Below are positions 28,139 to 36,777 of a stretch of 64,000 nucleotides of DNA, piece after piece (position 1 is the first letter of the stretch; the number at the start of each line of letters is the position of its first letter). The notes below the pieces were generated by a model. It was given only the letters and a program-made list of their open reading frames with translations. It was not told the origin of the DNA and did no database searches. Source of the DNA: an uncultured Flavobacteriaceae bacterium (GTDB lineage Bacteria > Bacteroidota > Bacteroidia > Flavobacteriales > Flavobacteriaceae); the NCBI GenBank assembly GCA_947488345.1, contig CANKZQ010000001.1:362501-426500 (forward strand), written 5' to 3'. The position numbers and the translations under genes are program-made.

Positions 28139-28603
28139 ATGAACATTATTATAAGAGTCGCCACCTTAGAAGATTTACCCATTCTATTAGAGTTTGAGCA
28201 ACAACTCATTACTGTTGAACGCCCCATGGACATTTCGTTAGAACAACTTAAAAAAATTAGCTATTATGATATTAGCGAATTTATCGCGTCCGATATTGCT
28301 GAAGTCTTTGTAGCACTAAATGGCGCTGAAATTGTAGGATCAGGATATGGACTTATAAAGGAAAATAAATCTCATTTTGCGGAGAAAAAATTCGGACATG
28401 TTGGTTTCATGTATGTGAAAAGTGAGTTCCGGGGTCAAGGCATTAGTTCGTTAGTTTTGGACGCTATTTTTAATTGGTTCAAAGCGCACAATATTCGTGA
28501 AACTCGCTTACAAGTATATCCGAATAATCACAATGCTATCAAGGCTTATGAAAAAGTAGGATTCAAAAAGAATCTAATTGAAATGTTACATTACCTAGAT
28601 TAA
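28139..28603 (+). CDS. GNAT family N-acetyltransferase
   Basis: 154 aa, single GNAT fold. The acetyl-CoA motif is FRGQGISSLVLDAI (R-x-x-G-x-G/S type), followed by the motif B segment NNHNAIKAYEKVGFKK. The substrate is unknown. It is immediately followed by a second, unrelated GNAT gene, which starts at the next base after its stop, so the two are cotranscribed. Confidence 0.88.
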   Translation: MNIIIRVATLEDLPILLEFEQQLITVERPMDISLEQLKKISYYDISEFIASDIAEVFVALNGAEIVGSGYGLIKENKSHFAEKKFGHVGFMYVKSEFRGQGISSLVLDAIFNWFKAHNIRETRLQVYPNNHNAIKAYEKVGFKKNLIEMLHYLD

Positions 28604-29149
28604 ATGATGTCGAAATACGTTATCACCACAAAGCGCTTAGGACTAAGAAATTGGCAAGACGATGATCTTAGTTTAGCACACGCCATGAATTCTGATGAAA
28701 ATGTAATGAAATTCTTTCCTCAAGTTTGGTCGATGCAACAAACCAAAAATTTTATCTCAGGAATGCAAATCCATTTTAAGAGATATGGTTTTTCCTATTT
28801 TGCAGTAGATCGTTTAGATACAAACACTTTCATAGGCTTTGTTGGTCTTATGCACCAAACTTATGCTACTGGATTTGATCCCTTTATTGACATTGGATGG
28901 CGCTTATTGCCTGAGGCTTGGGGACATGGTTTTGCCACCGAAGGTGCTACAGCTTGTTTAGATTTCGCTTTTAGTGAATTAAATTTGCCTGAAATTTATG
29001 CAATAGCTCCCGAGCTAAACAAAAAGTCACAACGGGTAATGCAAAAAATTGGCATGAGAGAATACACTCATTTCGAACATCCAAAAATTGAAGAAAATCA
29101 TCCTTTACGAAATTGTGTAGCCTACAGAATAGAGGCGAATCAATTATAG
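28604..29149 (+). CDS. GNAT family N-acetyltransferase, RimJ/RimL-like
   Basis: 181 aa. The opening [15 protein letters not shown] and the motif [17 protein letters not shown] place it in the RimJ/RimL-type group, which acetylates protein N-termini or small amines. It could begin at either of the two adjacent Met codons (28604 or 28607). Its last codons overlap by 6 bp the end of the convergent prfA gene. Confidence 0.87.
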   Translation: MMSKYVITTKRLGLRNWQDDDLSLAHAMNSDENVMKFFPQVWSMQQTKNFISGMQIHFKRYGFSYFAVDRLDTNTFIGFVGLMHQTYATGFDPFIDIGWRLLPEAWGHGFATEGATACLDFAFSELNLPEIYAIAPELNKKSQRVMQKIGMREYTHFEHPKIEENHPLRNCVAYRIEANQL

Positions 29150-30220
29150 AACTTCACCCGACTCTTTTAGCTTTTCGGCATTTTCGGCCAATTTTAATTC
29201 TTCTATAATTTTGTGGATGTCTCCATTAATAATATTACTTAAATCATATAGAGTCAAACCAATTCGGTGTTCAGTCACTCTTCCTTGTGGATAGTTATAG
29301 GTTCTAATTTTTGCAGATCTATCTCCACTTGACACCATACTTTTACGTCGTGCTGAGTCTTCTGCCTGCTTCTTTGCCAACTCAGCTTCATACAAACGAG
29401 ATCGGAGCACTTTAATCGCTTTTTCAAGATTTTTATGTTGTGACTTTTGGTCTTGACACTTGGCTTCAATTCCTGTTGGGATATGCTTTAATTGGATAGC
29501 TGAATAAGTGGTATTTACACTTTGTCCACCTGGCCCAGTAGATGTTGTTCTAATAATTTTCACATCCTTCATATCGAGTTCAACATCAAACTCTTCGGCT
29601 TCAGGTAAGACCATAACAGTTGCCGCCGATGTATGTACACGTCCTTGAGTTTCGGTTTGAGGTACACGTTGCACACGATGCACACCTGCTTCAAATTTCA
29701 TATCCCCATAAACATCTTCACCGGAGACACTAAAAATTACCTCTTTAAAACCACCAGATGTTCCGTCACTCACATCAACCAATTCTGTTTTCCATCCCTT
29801 ATCCGAACAGTATTTCGTATACATTCTATATAAATCACCTGCAAAAATACTGGCTTCGTCTCCCCCTGTACCCGCTCTAATTTCGACCATTACATTCTTA
29901 GCATCTTCGGGGTCTTTTGGTATCAATAAATATTTTATTTCTTCTTCTAACGTCGTTAGTTTTCCAGAGGCCTCATCCAACTCCATCTGCGCCATTTCAA
30001 TCATTTCGGTGTCAGATTCATTCGCAATAATCTCTTTTGCCTCCGCAATATTATCCGAAAAGGTTTTGTACTCATCTCCTTTATCAACTAATTCCTTAAG
30101 ATCTTTATACTCCTTATTCAGTTTAACATATCGCTTTTGGTCAGAAATAATATCTGGTTGAATAATTAAATCTGAAACTTCATCAAATCGCTGCTTTACT
30201 ATCCGTAATCTTTCTAACAT
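29144..30220 (-). CDS. prfA: Peptide chain release factor 1
   Basis: 358 aa class I release factor. The GGQ motif (231-233, GPGGQSVNT) hydrolyses peptidyl-tRNA. The stop-recognition tripeptide position reads PQT (187-189, [10 protein letters not shown]), the RF1 PxT form rather than the RF2 SPF form, so it should read UAA and UAG. It is monocistronic, with its own -7 box, and convergent with the GNAT pair. Confidence 0.96.
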   Translation of the reverse strand: MLERLRIVKQRFDEVSDLIIQPDIISDQKRYVKLNKEYKDLKELVDKGDEYKTFSDNIAEAKEIIANESDTEMIEMAQMELDEASGKLTTLEEEIKYLLIPKDPEDAKNVMVEIRAGTGGDEASIFAGDLYRMYTKYCSDKGWKTELVDVSDGTSGGFKEVIFSVSGEDVYGDMKFEAGVHRVQRVPQTETQGRVHTSAATVMVLPEAEEFDVELDMKDVKIIRTTSTGPGGQSVNTTYSAIQLKHIPTGIEAKCQDQKSQHKNLEKAIKVLRSRLYEAELAKKQAEDSARRKSMVSSGDRSAKIRTYNYPQGRVTEHRIGLTLYDLSNIINGDIHKIIEELKLAENAEKLKESGEVL

Positions 30221-30239
30221 TGTGAATTTTTATCTGAAG

Positions 30240-30247
30240 CAAATTTA
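30240..30247 (-). promoter_or_regulatory. -7 box of the prfA promoter
   Basis: Minus-strand TAAATTTG, 19 bases before the prfA ATG; no clear -33 element. Confidence 0.4.
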
Positions 30248-30304
30248 ACAATTTTTATAGCACTTTTAATCACTAAAAAATTTATTTATCTGTTATAAAT
30301 TCCG

Positions 30305-30312
30305 TATCTTTG
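30305..30312 (+). promoter_or_regulatory. -7 box of the azurin promoter
   Basis: TATCTTTG fits TAnnTTTG and ends 28 bases before the azurin ATG. Confidence 0.5.
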
Positions 30313-30340
30313 TTTAATAAAATTTTTAAAAGATTAAACA

Positions 30341-30853
30341 ATGAGAAAAGTAGTATTGGTTTTAGGTCTAGTTGCATGCACAATCATGAGTTGTGGTGAG
30401 ACTAAAAAAGAAGAAACTAAGCAAGTAGAAACTCCAAAAGAGGAAGTAAAAAAACCAGTGGTCGAAGAAGAAGTGGCCAATAATGATGTAGTCGTTGAAG
30501 CGAATGACAATATGCGTTTCAATGTCAAAAAAATCGTTGTTAACGGTGGGCAAAAAGTAAAAATTACATTAAAGCATACCGGAAAGGCTTCAAAAGAAGT
30601 TATGGGTCATAATATCGTAATTATTAAAAACGATGTGAAATTAAATGATTTTGCTCAAAAGGCCAATACCGCAAAAGACACAGATTATATTCCAGCAGAA
30701 TATGCAGATAGTATTATTGCACATACTAAAATGATTGGTGGCGGTGAAGAAACGACTATCGAATTTGACGCACCTCCAGCAGGAACGTATGAATTTGTAT
30801 GTTCTTTTCCTTCGCATTACGCCTTAATGAAGGGAAAATTCATCGTAAAATAA
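30341..30853 (+). CDS. Azurin-like cupredoxin lipoprotein
   Basis: 170 aa. Lipobox MSCG puts the anchor at C18, followed by a charged, glutamate/lysine-rich linker (about 20-55). The azurin domain keeps all the blue-copper ligands: H90 (MGHN), C154, H159 (CSFPSHY) and M163. Azurins carry electrons in the periplasm; a lipid anchor with a flexible linker would tether this one to a membrane near its partner. It has its own promoter and a very strong terminator. Confidence 0.92.
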   Translation: MRKVVLVLGLVACTIMSCGETKKEETKQVETPKEEVKKPVVEEEVANNDVVVEANDNMRFNVKKIVVNGGQKVKITLKHTGKASKEVMGHNIVIIKNDVKLNDFAQKANTAKDTDYIPAEYADSIIAHTKMIGGGEETTIEFDAPPAGTYEFVCSFPSHYALMKGKFIVK

Positions 30854-30872
30854 TCGTATCTAAGATACACAC

Positions 30873-30900
30873 AAAAGTGCTCTATTTCTAGAGCACTTTT
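30873..30900. terminator. Strong terminator between azurin and the DUF6768-like gene
   Basis: A perfect 12-bp stem AAAAGTGCTCTA/TAGAGCACTTTT with a 4-nt loop and a T-run on the plus strand. On the minus strand the tail is weaker (TTTT inside the stem), so it may work in both directions for the two convergent genes. Confidence 0.85.
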
Positions 30901-30902
30901 TT

Positions 30903-31292
30903 TTATTTCTTATTTGGCTTGTTCGTTAATACTGCAATTTGCAATTCGAGTCTTTTTAATTCACGTAGCATAGCATTCTTATTCATTTGCATCCACACGA
31001 ACAATTTGATCATAGCCATAAACGACCAACAAATCAATCCTGCGACTGCCCATTTTATTAATTCGTTCGTACTATCTGTATTTAAAAATTGAACAACACA
31101 GTATATAAAGAGTGCAAACATAACCAAGTTCACAATGTTCATAAGAATCACCAACCAGCCCATTTTTGTTTTAAACAAACCTCCTAGTTGATGTAATAAA
31201 TTTTGCTCCTCCAATTCATTATAGAATTGCGCTTCTTCTTGTGTTAAACTATCCTTGATAATTTGGTCTATTTCTTCTTGGTTACTCTTCAT
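30903..31292 (-). CDS. Small two-TM protein, DUF6768-like, sigma-factor partner candidate
   Basis: 129 aa. An acidic cytoplasmic N-terminus (about 1-38) is followed by two TM helices (about 47-67 and 82-102) and a basic C-terminal helix. Its start overlaps the stop of the ECF sigma gene by 4 nt (ATGA type), so the two are translated together. By position it could be an anti-sigma factor or membrane sensor, but it has no recognisable zinc motif. This is inference from context only. Confidence 0.6.
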   Translation of the reverse strand: MKSNQEEIDQIIKDSLTQEEAQFYNELEEQNLLHQLGGLFKTKMGWLVILMNIVNLVMFALFIYCVVQFLNTDSTNELIKWAVAGLICWSFMAMIKLFVWMQMNKNAMLRELKRLELQIAVLTNKPNKK

Positions 31293-31867
31293 GATTTCTT
31301 CTTTAAAATTAACTTTAGTTTTTCTCTCGCATAGAATAATCTTGATTTTACGGTACCTTTAGATACCTCAAGTATGTTACAGATTTCAAGTATTGAATAA
31401 GCTTCTACATAAAACAATTTCAATACAATTTGCTGATTATCTGGTAATTTTTCGATACTTCTCATAATAACCTCAGTAGTAGTATCAGTAGCAAAATCAT
31501 GAGAACTATCACCAGTTGTATCAATATCTCTTGTTGTATCATCTATTTTAGATTCGTGATGTAATTGACGTAATTTTTCACTCGTCTTCTGTTGCCGTCT
31601 CAGATAATCTAATGCTTTCCGATGCACAATGACCAGCGCCCAACTTCCGAAACTATTTACATCTTTTAAGTTATTTATTTTCTTTAAAATAATCTGCCAA
31701 CCCTCTTGGGCAATATCTTTAGCAGCCTCCATATCCTTAACGTACCAAAAGGCATGCTTACATAATTTTGGATGCCATCGTTTCACCAATAACGATAATG
31801 CTCTCTTATTTCCATTTCGATATTGCAACACTAAGAAGCCATCAAATATTTTCGCTGGTTGATTCAT
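31289..31867 (-). CDS. ECF-type RNA polymerase sigma factor
   Basis: 192 aa. Sigma region 2 (about 20-90: VKRWHPKLCKHAFWYVKDMEAAKDIAQEGW) and region 4 (about 135-188: LPDNQQIVLKLFYVEAYSILEICNILEVSKGTVKSRLFYAREKL) with its helix-turn-helix are clear. An acidic linker (about 105-130) rich in D/T separates them. It is cotranscribed with the small membrane protein described next to it. No -7 box is visible upstream. The regulon and trigger are unknown. Confidence 0.93.
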   Translation of the reverse strand: MNQPAKIFDGFLVLQYRNGNKRALSLLVKRWHPKLCKHAFWYVKDMEAAKDIAQEGWQIILKKINNLKDVNSFGSWALVIVHRKALDYLRRQQKTSEKLRQLHHESKIDDTTRDIDTTGDSSHDFATDTTTEVIMRSIEKLPDNQQIVLKLFYVEAYSILEICNILEVSKGTVKSRLFYAREKLKLILKKKS

Positions 31868-31990
31868 GTTGATTTCTACTCTATAGACGTAGAAAGTTAA
31901 AAAAGGTTCAAAGCTGCTAACTTTTAATAAAGTTTTAAGGCTTTTTTAAAGATAAGCTAAATAAATGATCGGTATATTTACCGCTATTGT

Positions 31991-31998
31991 TATTTTTG
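31991..31998 (+). promoter_or_regulatory. -7 box directly before rlmD
   Basis: TATTTTTG ends 4 bases before the rlmD ATG (32003). If used, the mRNA would have almost no leader. A weaker TATATTTA lies further upstream near 31973. Confidence 0.4.
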
Positions 31999-32002
31999 CC
32001 GC

Positions 32003-33415
32003 ATGTCGAGAAAAAAGAGGAATCAAGTTTTTACAACTATTGAAGTCATAGACGCTGGAGCGAAAGGAAAAACAGTCGCGAAAGCTCCAGATGGTAGAGT
32101 CATTTTTTTAACAAATGCGGTACCTGGTGATATCGTAGATATTCAAACTTTTAAAAAACGTAAGGCTTTTTATGAAGGAAAAGCTATCAATTTTCATACA
32201 TTATCAGAGAAAAGAACCGAACCAAAATGTGAGCATTTTGGTACTTGTGGCGGTTGCAAATGGCAGCACATGAAATATGAAGATCAGTTGTTTTTTAAAC
32301 AAAAAGAAGTCACAAACAATCTTACCCGAATCGGGCATTTAGAACTACCTGAAATCACACCCATCCTGGGCTCGAAAGAACAGTATTTTTATAGAAACAA
32401 AATGGAATTCTCCTTTAGCGATAGCCGCTGGCTGACTTTAGAAGAAATTCAGAGTGACCGCGATTTGGGAGATAGAAATGCCTTAGGATTTCACATTCCT
32501 GGTATGTGGGATAAAATATTAGACGTTAAAAAATGCCATTTACAGGCCGATCCGAGCAACGCAATACGTCTCGAAGTGAAAGACTTCGCGCTCAAAAATG
32601 ACTTGCTCTTTTTCAATACCAGAAATCAAACAGGATTGTTACGAACATTAATGATCCGCACCTCTTCTACTGGAGAAATTATGGTGCTAATTCAGTTTTT
32701 TAGCGACTCTCAGGAAAAACGTGAACTGTTACTTGATCATTTAAAAGTAACTTTCCCAGAAATAACATCACTGCAATATGTGATCAACTCAAAAGGAAAT
32801 GATACTATTTATGATCAAGAAGTGATTTGTTATCACGGTAGAGATCATATTTTTGAAGAAATGGAAGGTTTACAGTTTAAGATTAACGCCAAATCGTTCT
32901 ATCAAACCAATTCCGCGCAAGCATATGAACTCTATAAGATAGCCAGAGATTTTGCCTCGCTTTCAGGAAATGAAGTTGTTTATGATTTATACACAGGAAC
33001 TGGTACCATTGCACAATTTGTCGCAAAAAAGGCAAAAAAAGTCATTGGAGTTGAAGCAGTACCTGATGCTATTTTGGCGGCCAAAGAAAACGCCGCACGA
33101 AATAATATTGAGAATACTGAATTTTACGTAGGCGATATGGCTAAAGTATTTGATCAAGCGTTTTTAGCAAAACATGGTCAACCAGATGTGATCATCACCG
33201 ATCCCCCGAGAGATGGAATGCATAAAAAAGTAGTCGAACAACTATTAGCGATCGCTGCAGAAAAAATTGTGTATGTCAGTTGCAATTCTGCGACACAAGC
33301 AAGAGATCTTGCGATATTAAATGAAAAATATCAAATTGTAAAAACACAAGCTGTAGATATGTTTCCTCAAACCCATCATGTAGAAAATGTTGTACTTTTG
33401 AAGCTGAAAAAATAG
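32003..33415 (+). CDS. rlmD: 23S rRNA (uracil-C5)-methyltransferase, RlmD/RumA type
   Basis: 470 aa. N-terminal TRAM domain, then four iron-sulfur cysteines C76, C82, C85 (CxxxxxCGGC) and C178 (KKCHL). The C-terminal Rossmann domain carries VYDLYTGTGTIAQF and the catalytic cysteine in YVSCNSATQARDL. It methylates U1939 of 23S rRNA or an equivalent uridine in rRNA or tRNA; specificity between RlmD and related enzymes cannot be fixed from sequence. It leads a plus-strand run of envelope and metabolic genes. Confidence 0.9.
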   Translation: MSRKKRNQVFTTIEVIDAGAKGKTVAKAPDGRVIFLTNAVPGDIVDIQTFKKRKAFYEGKAINFHTLSEKRTEPKCEHFGTCGGCKWQHMKYEDQLFFKQKEVTNNLTRIGHLELPEITPILGSKEQYFYRNKMEFSFSDSRWLTLEEIQSDRDLGDRNALGFHIPGMWDKILDVKKCHLQADPSNAIRLEVKDFALKNDLLFFNTRNQTGLLRTLMIRTSSTGEIMVLIQFFSDSQEKRELLLDHLKVTFPEITSLQYVINSKGNDTIYDQEVICYHGRDHIFEEMEGLQFKINAKSFYQTNSAQAYELYKIARDFASLSGNEVVYDLYTGTGTIAQFVAKKAKKVIGVEAVPDAILAAKENAARNNIENTEFYVGDMAKVFDQAFLAKHGQPDVIITDPPRDGMHKKVVEQLLAIAAEKIVYVSCNSATQARDLAILNEKYQIVKTQAVDMFPQTHHVENVVLLKLKK

Positions 33416-33418
33416 TGC

Positions 33419-33913
33419 ATGAAAAAACTACTGTTAAATTTCGTTATCCTATTCGCCGTTATCATCGCTCTGGCAAGTTGCGAGCGTGATGATATTTGTA
33501 TTGATGACACTACACCCAATTTTGTCATACGTTTTTTCGACGCTGAGGAGCCAACCGACTTTAAGACAGTAAATCAGCTCTCTGTAAAATCAAATACATC
33601 AGTGATTGAAGGAGACTCACTCACTTTTTCAAGTGTAGATTCTATTGCTATCCCAGTGAATACAATAACCTCGAGTACTCAATATATTTTGACCATAAAC
33701 AGTAATGATGCAACTACGTTAAATCAAGACACGCTGACCATAACATATGCCTCTCAAGATCTTTTTATTGGTCGGGCATGCGGATTTAAAAGTATTTTCA
33801 ACAATGTTACTTATGAAGTTACTAATGACAGTGATAACTGGATTCAGGGTATTGAAGTCGTAACCGATATTATAGAAAATGAAACACAAGCACATCTTAA
33901 GATATTACATTAG
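33419..33913 (+). CDS. DUF6452-type small lipoprotein
   Basis: 164 aa. Lipobox (LASC near residue 20) followed by ERDDIC; two further cysteines flank a beta-rich domain. I recognise the pattern CxRDDICIxxTTPxFVIRFFD as that of flavobacterial DUF6452 proteins, of unknown function. Its end overlaps the DUF6048-type gene by 35 bp and it starts 3 nt after rlmD, so rlmD, this gene and the next form one unit. Confidence 0.65.
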   Translation: MKKLLLNFVILFAVIIALASCERDDICIDDTTPNFVIRFFDAEEPTDFKTVNQLSVKSNTSVIEGDSLTFSSVDSIAIPVNTITSSTQYILTINSNDATTLNQDTLTITYASQDLFIGRACGFKSIFNNVTYEVTNDSDNWIQGIEVVTDIIENETQAHLKILH

Positions 33914-34574
33914 CATTCTATGCACGCTCTTTGCTATGACGTCGTTTGCTCAAACAAATGATAGTATCGTCTATAAAGATAGTTATGGATTACGTGTGGG
34001 TGTTGACTTATACAATCCGATTAGTACATTTATTGATGATAATAGAAAGGGGCTCGAATTGGTTGGTGATTATAGAATTTCAAAGAGATGGTATGTCGCC
34101 GCCGAACTTGGATATCTCGAGAATACAAGAGAGGAAGATTTCATTAATTTTACCACCAATGGGCAGTATATAAAAGCAGGCGTTGACTATAATGCTTATG
34201 AAAACTGGCTCGATATGGAGAACCTGATTTATATTGGTTTTCGTTATGGCTATGCGACTTTTAACCAAACATTAAATAGTGCCATCGTCAATAATGATAC
34301 GTTTTTTCCCATTCAGGATGTTGAAGCACCTGTAAAATATGATAATCTCAATGCCCAATGGGCCGAATTTGTAGTTGGAATCAAAGCTGAAGTGCTGCAT
34401 AACGTGTTTATGGGATTTAGCTTTAGCGGAAAAAAAATGATCAGTACCAAAGAACCTGATAATTTCAAAAATTTGTTCGTTCCTGGTTTCAATCGGGTGT
34501 TTTTAAATAATTCTGGCTTCGGATTGAACTATACCGTCTCCTATTTAATCCCTTTGTATAAGAAGAAAAAGTAA
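33879..34574 (+). CDS. DUF6048-type outer-membrane-like protein
   Basis: 231 aa. Signal peptide about 1-24 (ends FAQ). The remainder is strand-rich with YGLRVGVDLYNPISTFID, GDYRISKRWYVAAELGY and a C-terminal NNSGFGLNYTVSYLIPLYKKKK, which suggests a small beta barrel in the outer membrane. It is always found next to a DUF6452-type gene in the genomes I recall, so the pair may work together. Unknown function. Confidence 0.65.
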   Translation: MKHKHILRYYISILCTLFAMTSFAQTNDSIVYKDSYGLRVGVDLYNPISTFIDDNRKGLELVGDYRISKRWYVAAELGYLENTREEDFINFTTNGQYIKAGVDYNAYENWLDMENLIYIGFRYGYATFNQTLNSAIVNNDTFFPIQDVEAPVKYDNLNAQWAEFVVGIKAEVLHNVFMGFSFSGKKMISTKEPDNFKNLFVPGFNRVFLNNSGFGLNYTVSYLIPLYKKKK

Positions 34575-34615
34575 TATTTTTTACTTAATTTTATCTCTCT
34601 TAAACTTTACATATT

Positions 34616-35566
34616 ATGAAGAATATACCAAGTGTAGATTTGTCGGATTTTTTATCTGACGATCCGCAAAGAAAACAGAAATTTGTAGCAGAGATTGGTA
34701 AGGCATATGAAGAAATAGGATTTGTCGCTTTAAAAGGTCATTTCTTGAGTGATAACCTGGTTGATAATTTATACAGTGAAATAAAAAACTTTTTTGGATT
34801 ACCTCTAGAAACCAAACGTTCTTATGAAATTGAAGGCATTGGCGGCCAAAGAGGCTATGTATCTTTCGGAAAAGAAAGTGCAAAAGGTAAAAAAGAAGGA
34901 GATCTTAAAGAATTTTGGCATTTTGGTCAGTATGTAGAAGATAATCCAAAACTCGAAGCAGAATATCCTGATAATGTTACTGTAAATGAGTTACCTGCTT
35001 TTAATGAAGTTGGGAAAGAAGCCTATAAAATGCTCGAAAAAACAGGCGTTTATGTCTTACGAGCCCTCGCCTTATTTTTAGACTTAGACGAGTTCTATTT
35101 TGATAAATATGCAAAAAATGGGAATAGCATTTTACGTCCGATTCATTATCCACCGATCACTTCTGAACCAAAAAATGCTGTGAGAGCAGCCGCACATGGA
35201 GATATTAATTTAATCACCTTGTTAATGGGAGCACAAGGTAAAGGTTTGCAAGTCCAAAATCATAAAGGAGAATGGTTAGATGCAATAGCAGAACCAGATG
35301 AAGTGGTAATTAATGTAGGTGATATGTTATCTCGTCATTCTAACAATCGTTTAAAATCTACCATCCATAGGGTTGTGAATCCGCCAAGAGAAAAATGGGG
35401 AACATCACGTTATTCGATACCTTTCTTTATGCATCCAATTAGCGAAATGCCTTTAGATTGTCTCGACAATTGTGTCGATGCCGATCATCCAAAATTATAT
35501 GAAGATATTACCGCAGGCAAATTTTTAAATGAGCGCTTAATCGAATTGGGCTTAATTAAAAAATAA
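34616..35566 (+). CDS. Isopenicillin N synthase family Fe(II)/2-oxoglutarate-dependent oxygenase
   Basis: 316 aa. Double-stranded beta-helix oxygenase with metal ligands H194, D196 (AAHGDIN) and H251 (STIHRVVNPP), plus the R265-x-S267 pair that binds the 2-oxoglutarate carboxylate (RYSIPFF). The N-terminal DUF also called DIOX_N is present. The family ranges from isopenicillin N synthase to gibberellin oxidases; the substrate here is not inferable. The SUI1 gene starts at the next base after its stop. Confidence 0.88.
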   Translation: MKNIPSVDLSDFLSDDPQRKQKFVAEIGKAYEEIGFVALKGHFLSDNLVDNLYSEIKNFFGLPLETKRSYEIEGIGGQRGYVSFGKESAKGKKEGDLKEFWHFGQYVEDNPKLEAEYPDNVTVNELPAFNEVGKEAYKMLEKTGVYVLRALALFLDLDEFYFDKYAKNGNSILRPIHYPPITSEPKNAVRAAAHGDINLITLLMGAQGKGLQVQNHKGEWLDAIAEPDEVVINVGDMLSRHSNNRLKSTIHRVVNPPREKWGTSRYSIPFFMHPISEMPLDCLDNCVDADHPKLYEDITAGKFLNERLIELGLIKK

Positions 35567-35893
35567 ATGGATTTACAAGATCAATTAAAGAATTTATTTC
35601 CGGATCATACACCCGAAAAGGAAGAGAAATCTGCTGTAAAAAGCAATATCTGGTTGCAAGATGATCCTATCATTTGCAAATATGAAAAGCGCAAAGGCAA
35701 GCCCATCACAATTTTAGAGGGGTATACTGGGGCGACATCCGATTTTAAAAAATTAGCAAAAGAACTCAAGACTAAACTCAGTGTTGGTGGAAGTTTTAAA
35801 GATGATAAAATCATTATTCAAGGAGATTATCGCGATAAAATTATGATGATATTGAAAGAAAAAGGGTTCAATGTAAAACGAGTTGGCGGATAA
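35567..35893 (+). CDS. SUI1/YciH-type translation initiation factor homologue
   Basis: 108 aa. The eIF1-like domain (about 35-108) shows the KRKGKPITILEGYTG start and GGSFKDDKIIIQGDYRDKI, as in bacterial YciH. YciH/SUI1 proteins bind the 30S subunit and are proposed to affect initiation fidelity, perhaps under stress. Only the stand-alone domain is present, as in other bacteria. It is sandwiched without gaps between the oxygenase and nucleoside-phosphorylase genes. Confidence 0.9.
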   Translation: MDLQDQLKNLFPDHTPEKEEKSAVKSNIWLQDDPIICKYEKRKGKPITILEGYTGATSDFKKLAKELKTKLSVGGSFKDDKIIIQGDYRDKIMMILKEKGFNVKRVGG

Positions 35894-35904
35894 AATAAAA
35901 CTAA

Positions 35905-36777
35905 ATGACGAAAATAGCAGCCTCTGAGCTCATCTTAAATCCAGATGGTAGTATCTATCATTTAAATTTAAGGCCTGAACATATTGCCGACACCATTATC
36001 ACCGTAGGTGACCCAGATCGTGTAGATACTGTAACAAAACACTTTGACACCATCGAATTCACCACCCATAAACGTGAGTTTAAAACCACTACAGGCACCT
36101 TTCAAAACAAAAGAATCTCTGTAATTTCTACGGGTATTGGGCCGGATAACATAGACATCGTATTTAATGAATTAGATGCCCTAGTCAATATAGATTTAGA
36201 ATCAAGAACCTTAAAAAAAACGCATACCAAACTTGACATTATACGAATCGGAACTTCGGGTTCCATTCAAAGCAACATACCAGTAGATAGCTTTTTAATT
36301 TCTAAATATGGACTCGGTTTGGACGGCATGATACATGCATATGAATGTGAGCATATCTTAGAACAACCTATAGAAGATGCCTTTATTTTACATACAAATT
36401 GGAATCATCGTAAAGCACGACCCTATGTGGTAAAAAACAGTAGTGAATTGGAAATGAAACTCAAAAGTGACCAGACCGTTTTAGGTTTTACGGCCACTGC
36501 CGTGGGATTTTATGGACCGCAAGGAAGAGTGTTACGTTTACCTATAAAGAATGCTGACCTAAATTCGAAAATGGACAGTTTTACGTATCACGGAACCTCG
36601 ATCACGAACTTAGAAATGGAAACCTCTGCCATTTACGGAATGTCGAAGTTGCTAGGACATAATGCATTATCGATGAATGCTATAATTGCCAATAGAGCCA
36701 ATGGTACGTTTAGTGATGACCCCAAAAGAACAGTTGAAAAGTTGATAACATATACATTGCAAAAGTTAGTAGAATAA
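35905..36777 (+). CDS. Nucleoside phosphorylase family protein
   Basis: 290 aa, PNP_UDP fold. The motif VGDPDRVD near 34-41 and ISTGIGPDNIDIVFNEL fit uridine/purine phosphorylase family; EMETSAIYGMS near 236 supplies the EMEx ribose-binding glutamate. The enzyme should cleave a nucleoside with phosphate. Its start lies 11 nt after SUI1 and its stop abuts the next gene. The base preference is not readable here. Confidence 0.88.
   Translation: MTKIAASELILNPDGSIYHLNLRPEHIADTIITVGDPDRVDTVTKHFDTIEFTTHKREFKTTTGTFQNKRISVISTGIGPDNIDIVFNELDALVNIDLESRTLKKTHTKLDIIRIGTSGSIQSNIPVDSFLISKYGLGLDGMIHAYECEHILEQPIEDAFILHTNWNHRKARPYVVKNSSELEMKLKSDQTVLGFTATAVGFYGPQGRVLRLPIKNADLNSKMDSFTYHGTSITNLEMETSAIYGMSKLLGHNALSMNAIIANRANGTFSDDPKRTVEKLITYTLQKLVE

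Noticed and set aside
28604-29149. Tandem GNATs as a toxin-antitoxin pair (TacT-like)
   Set aside because: Both are enzymes of ordinary length and neither has an RHH antitoxin partner.
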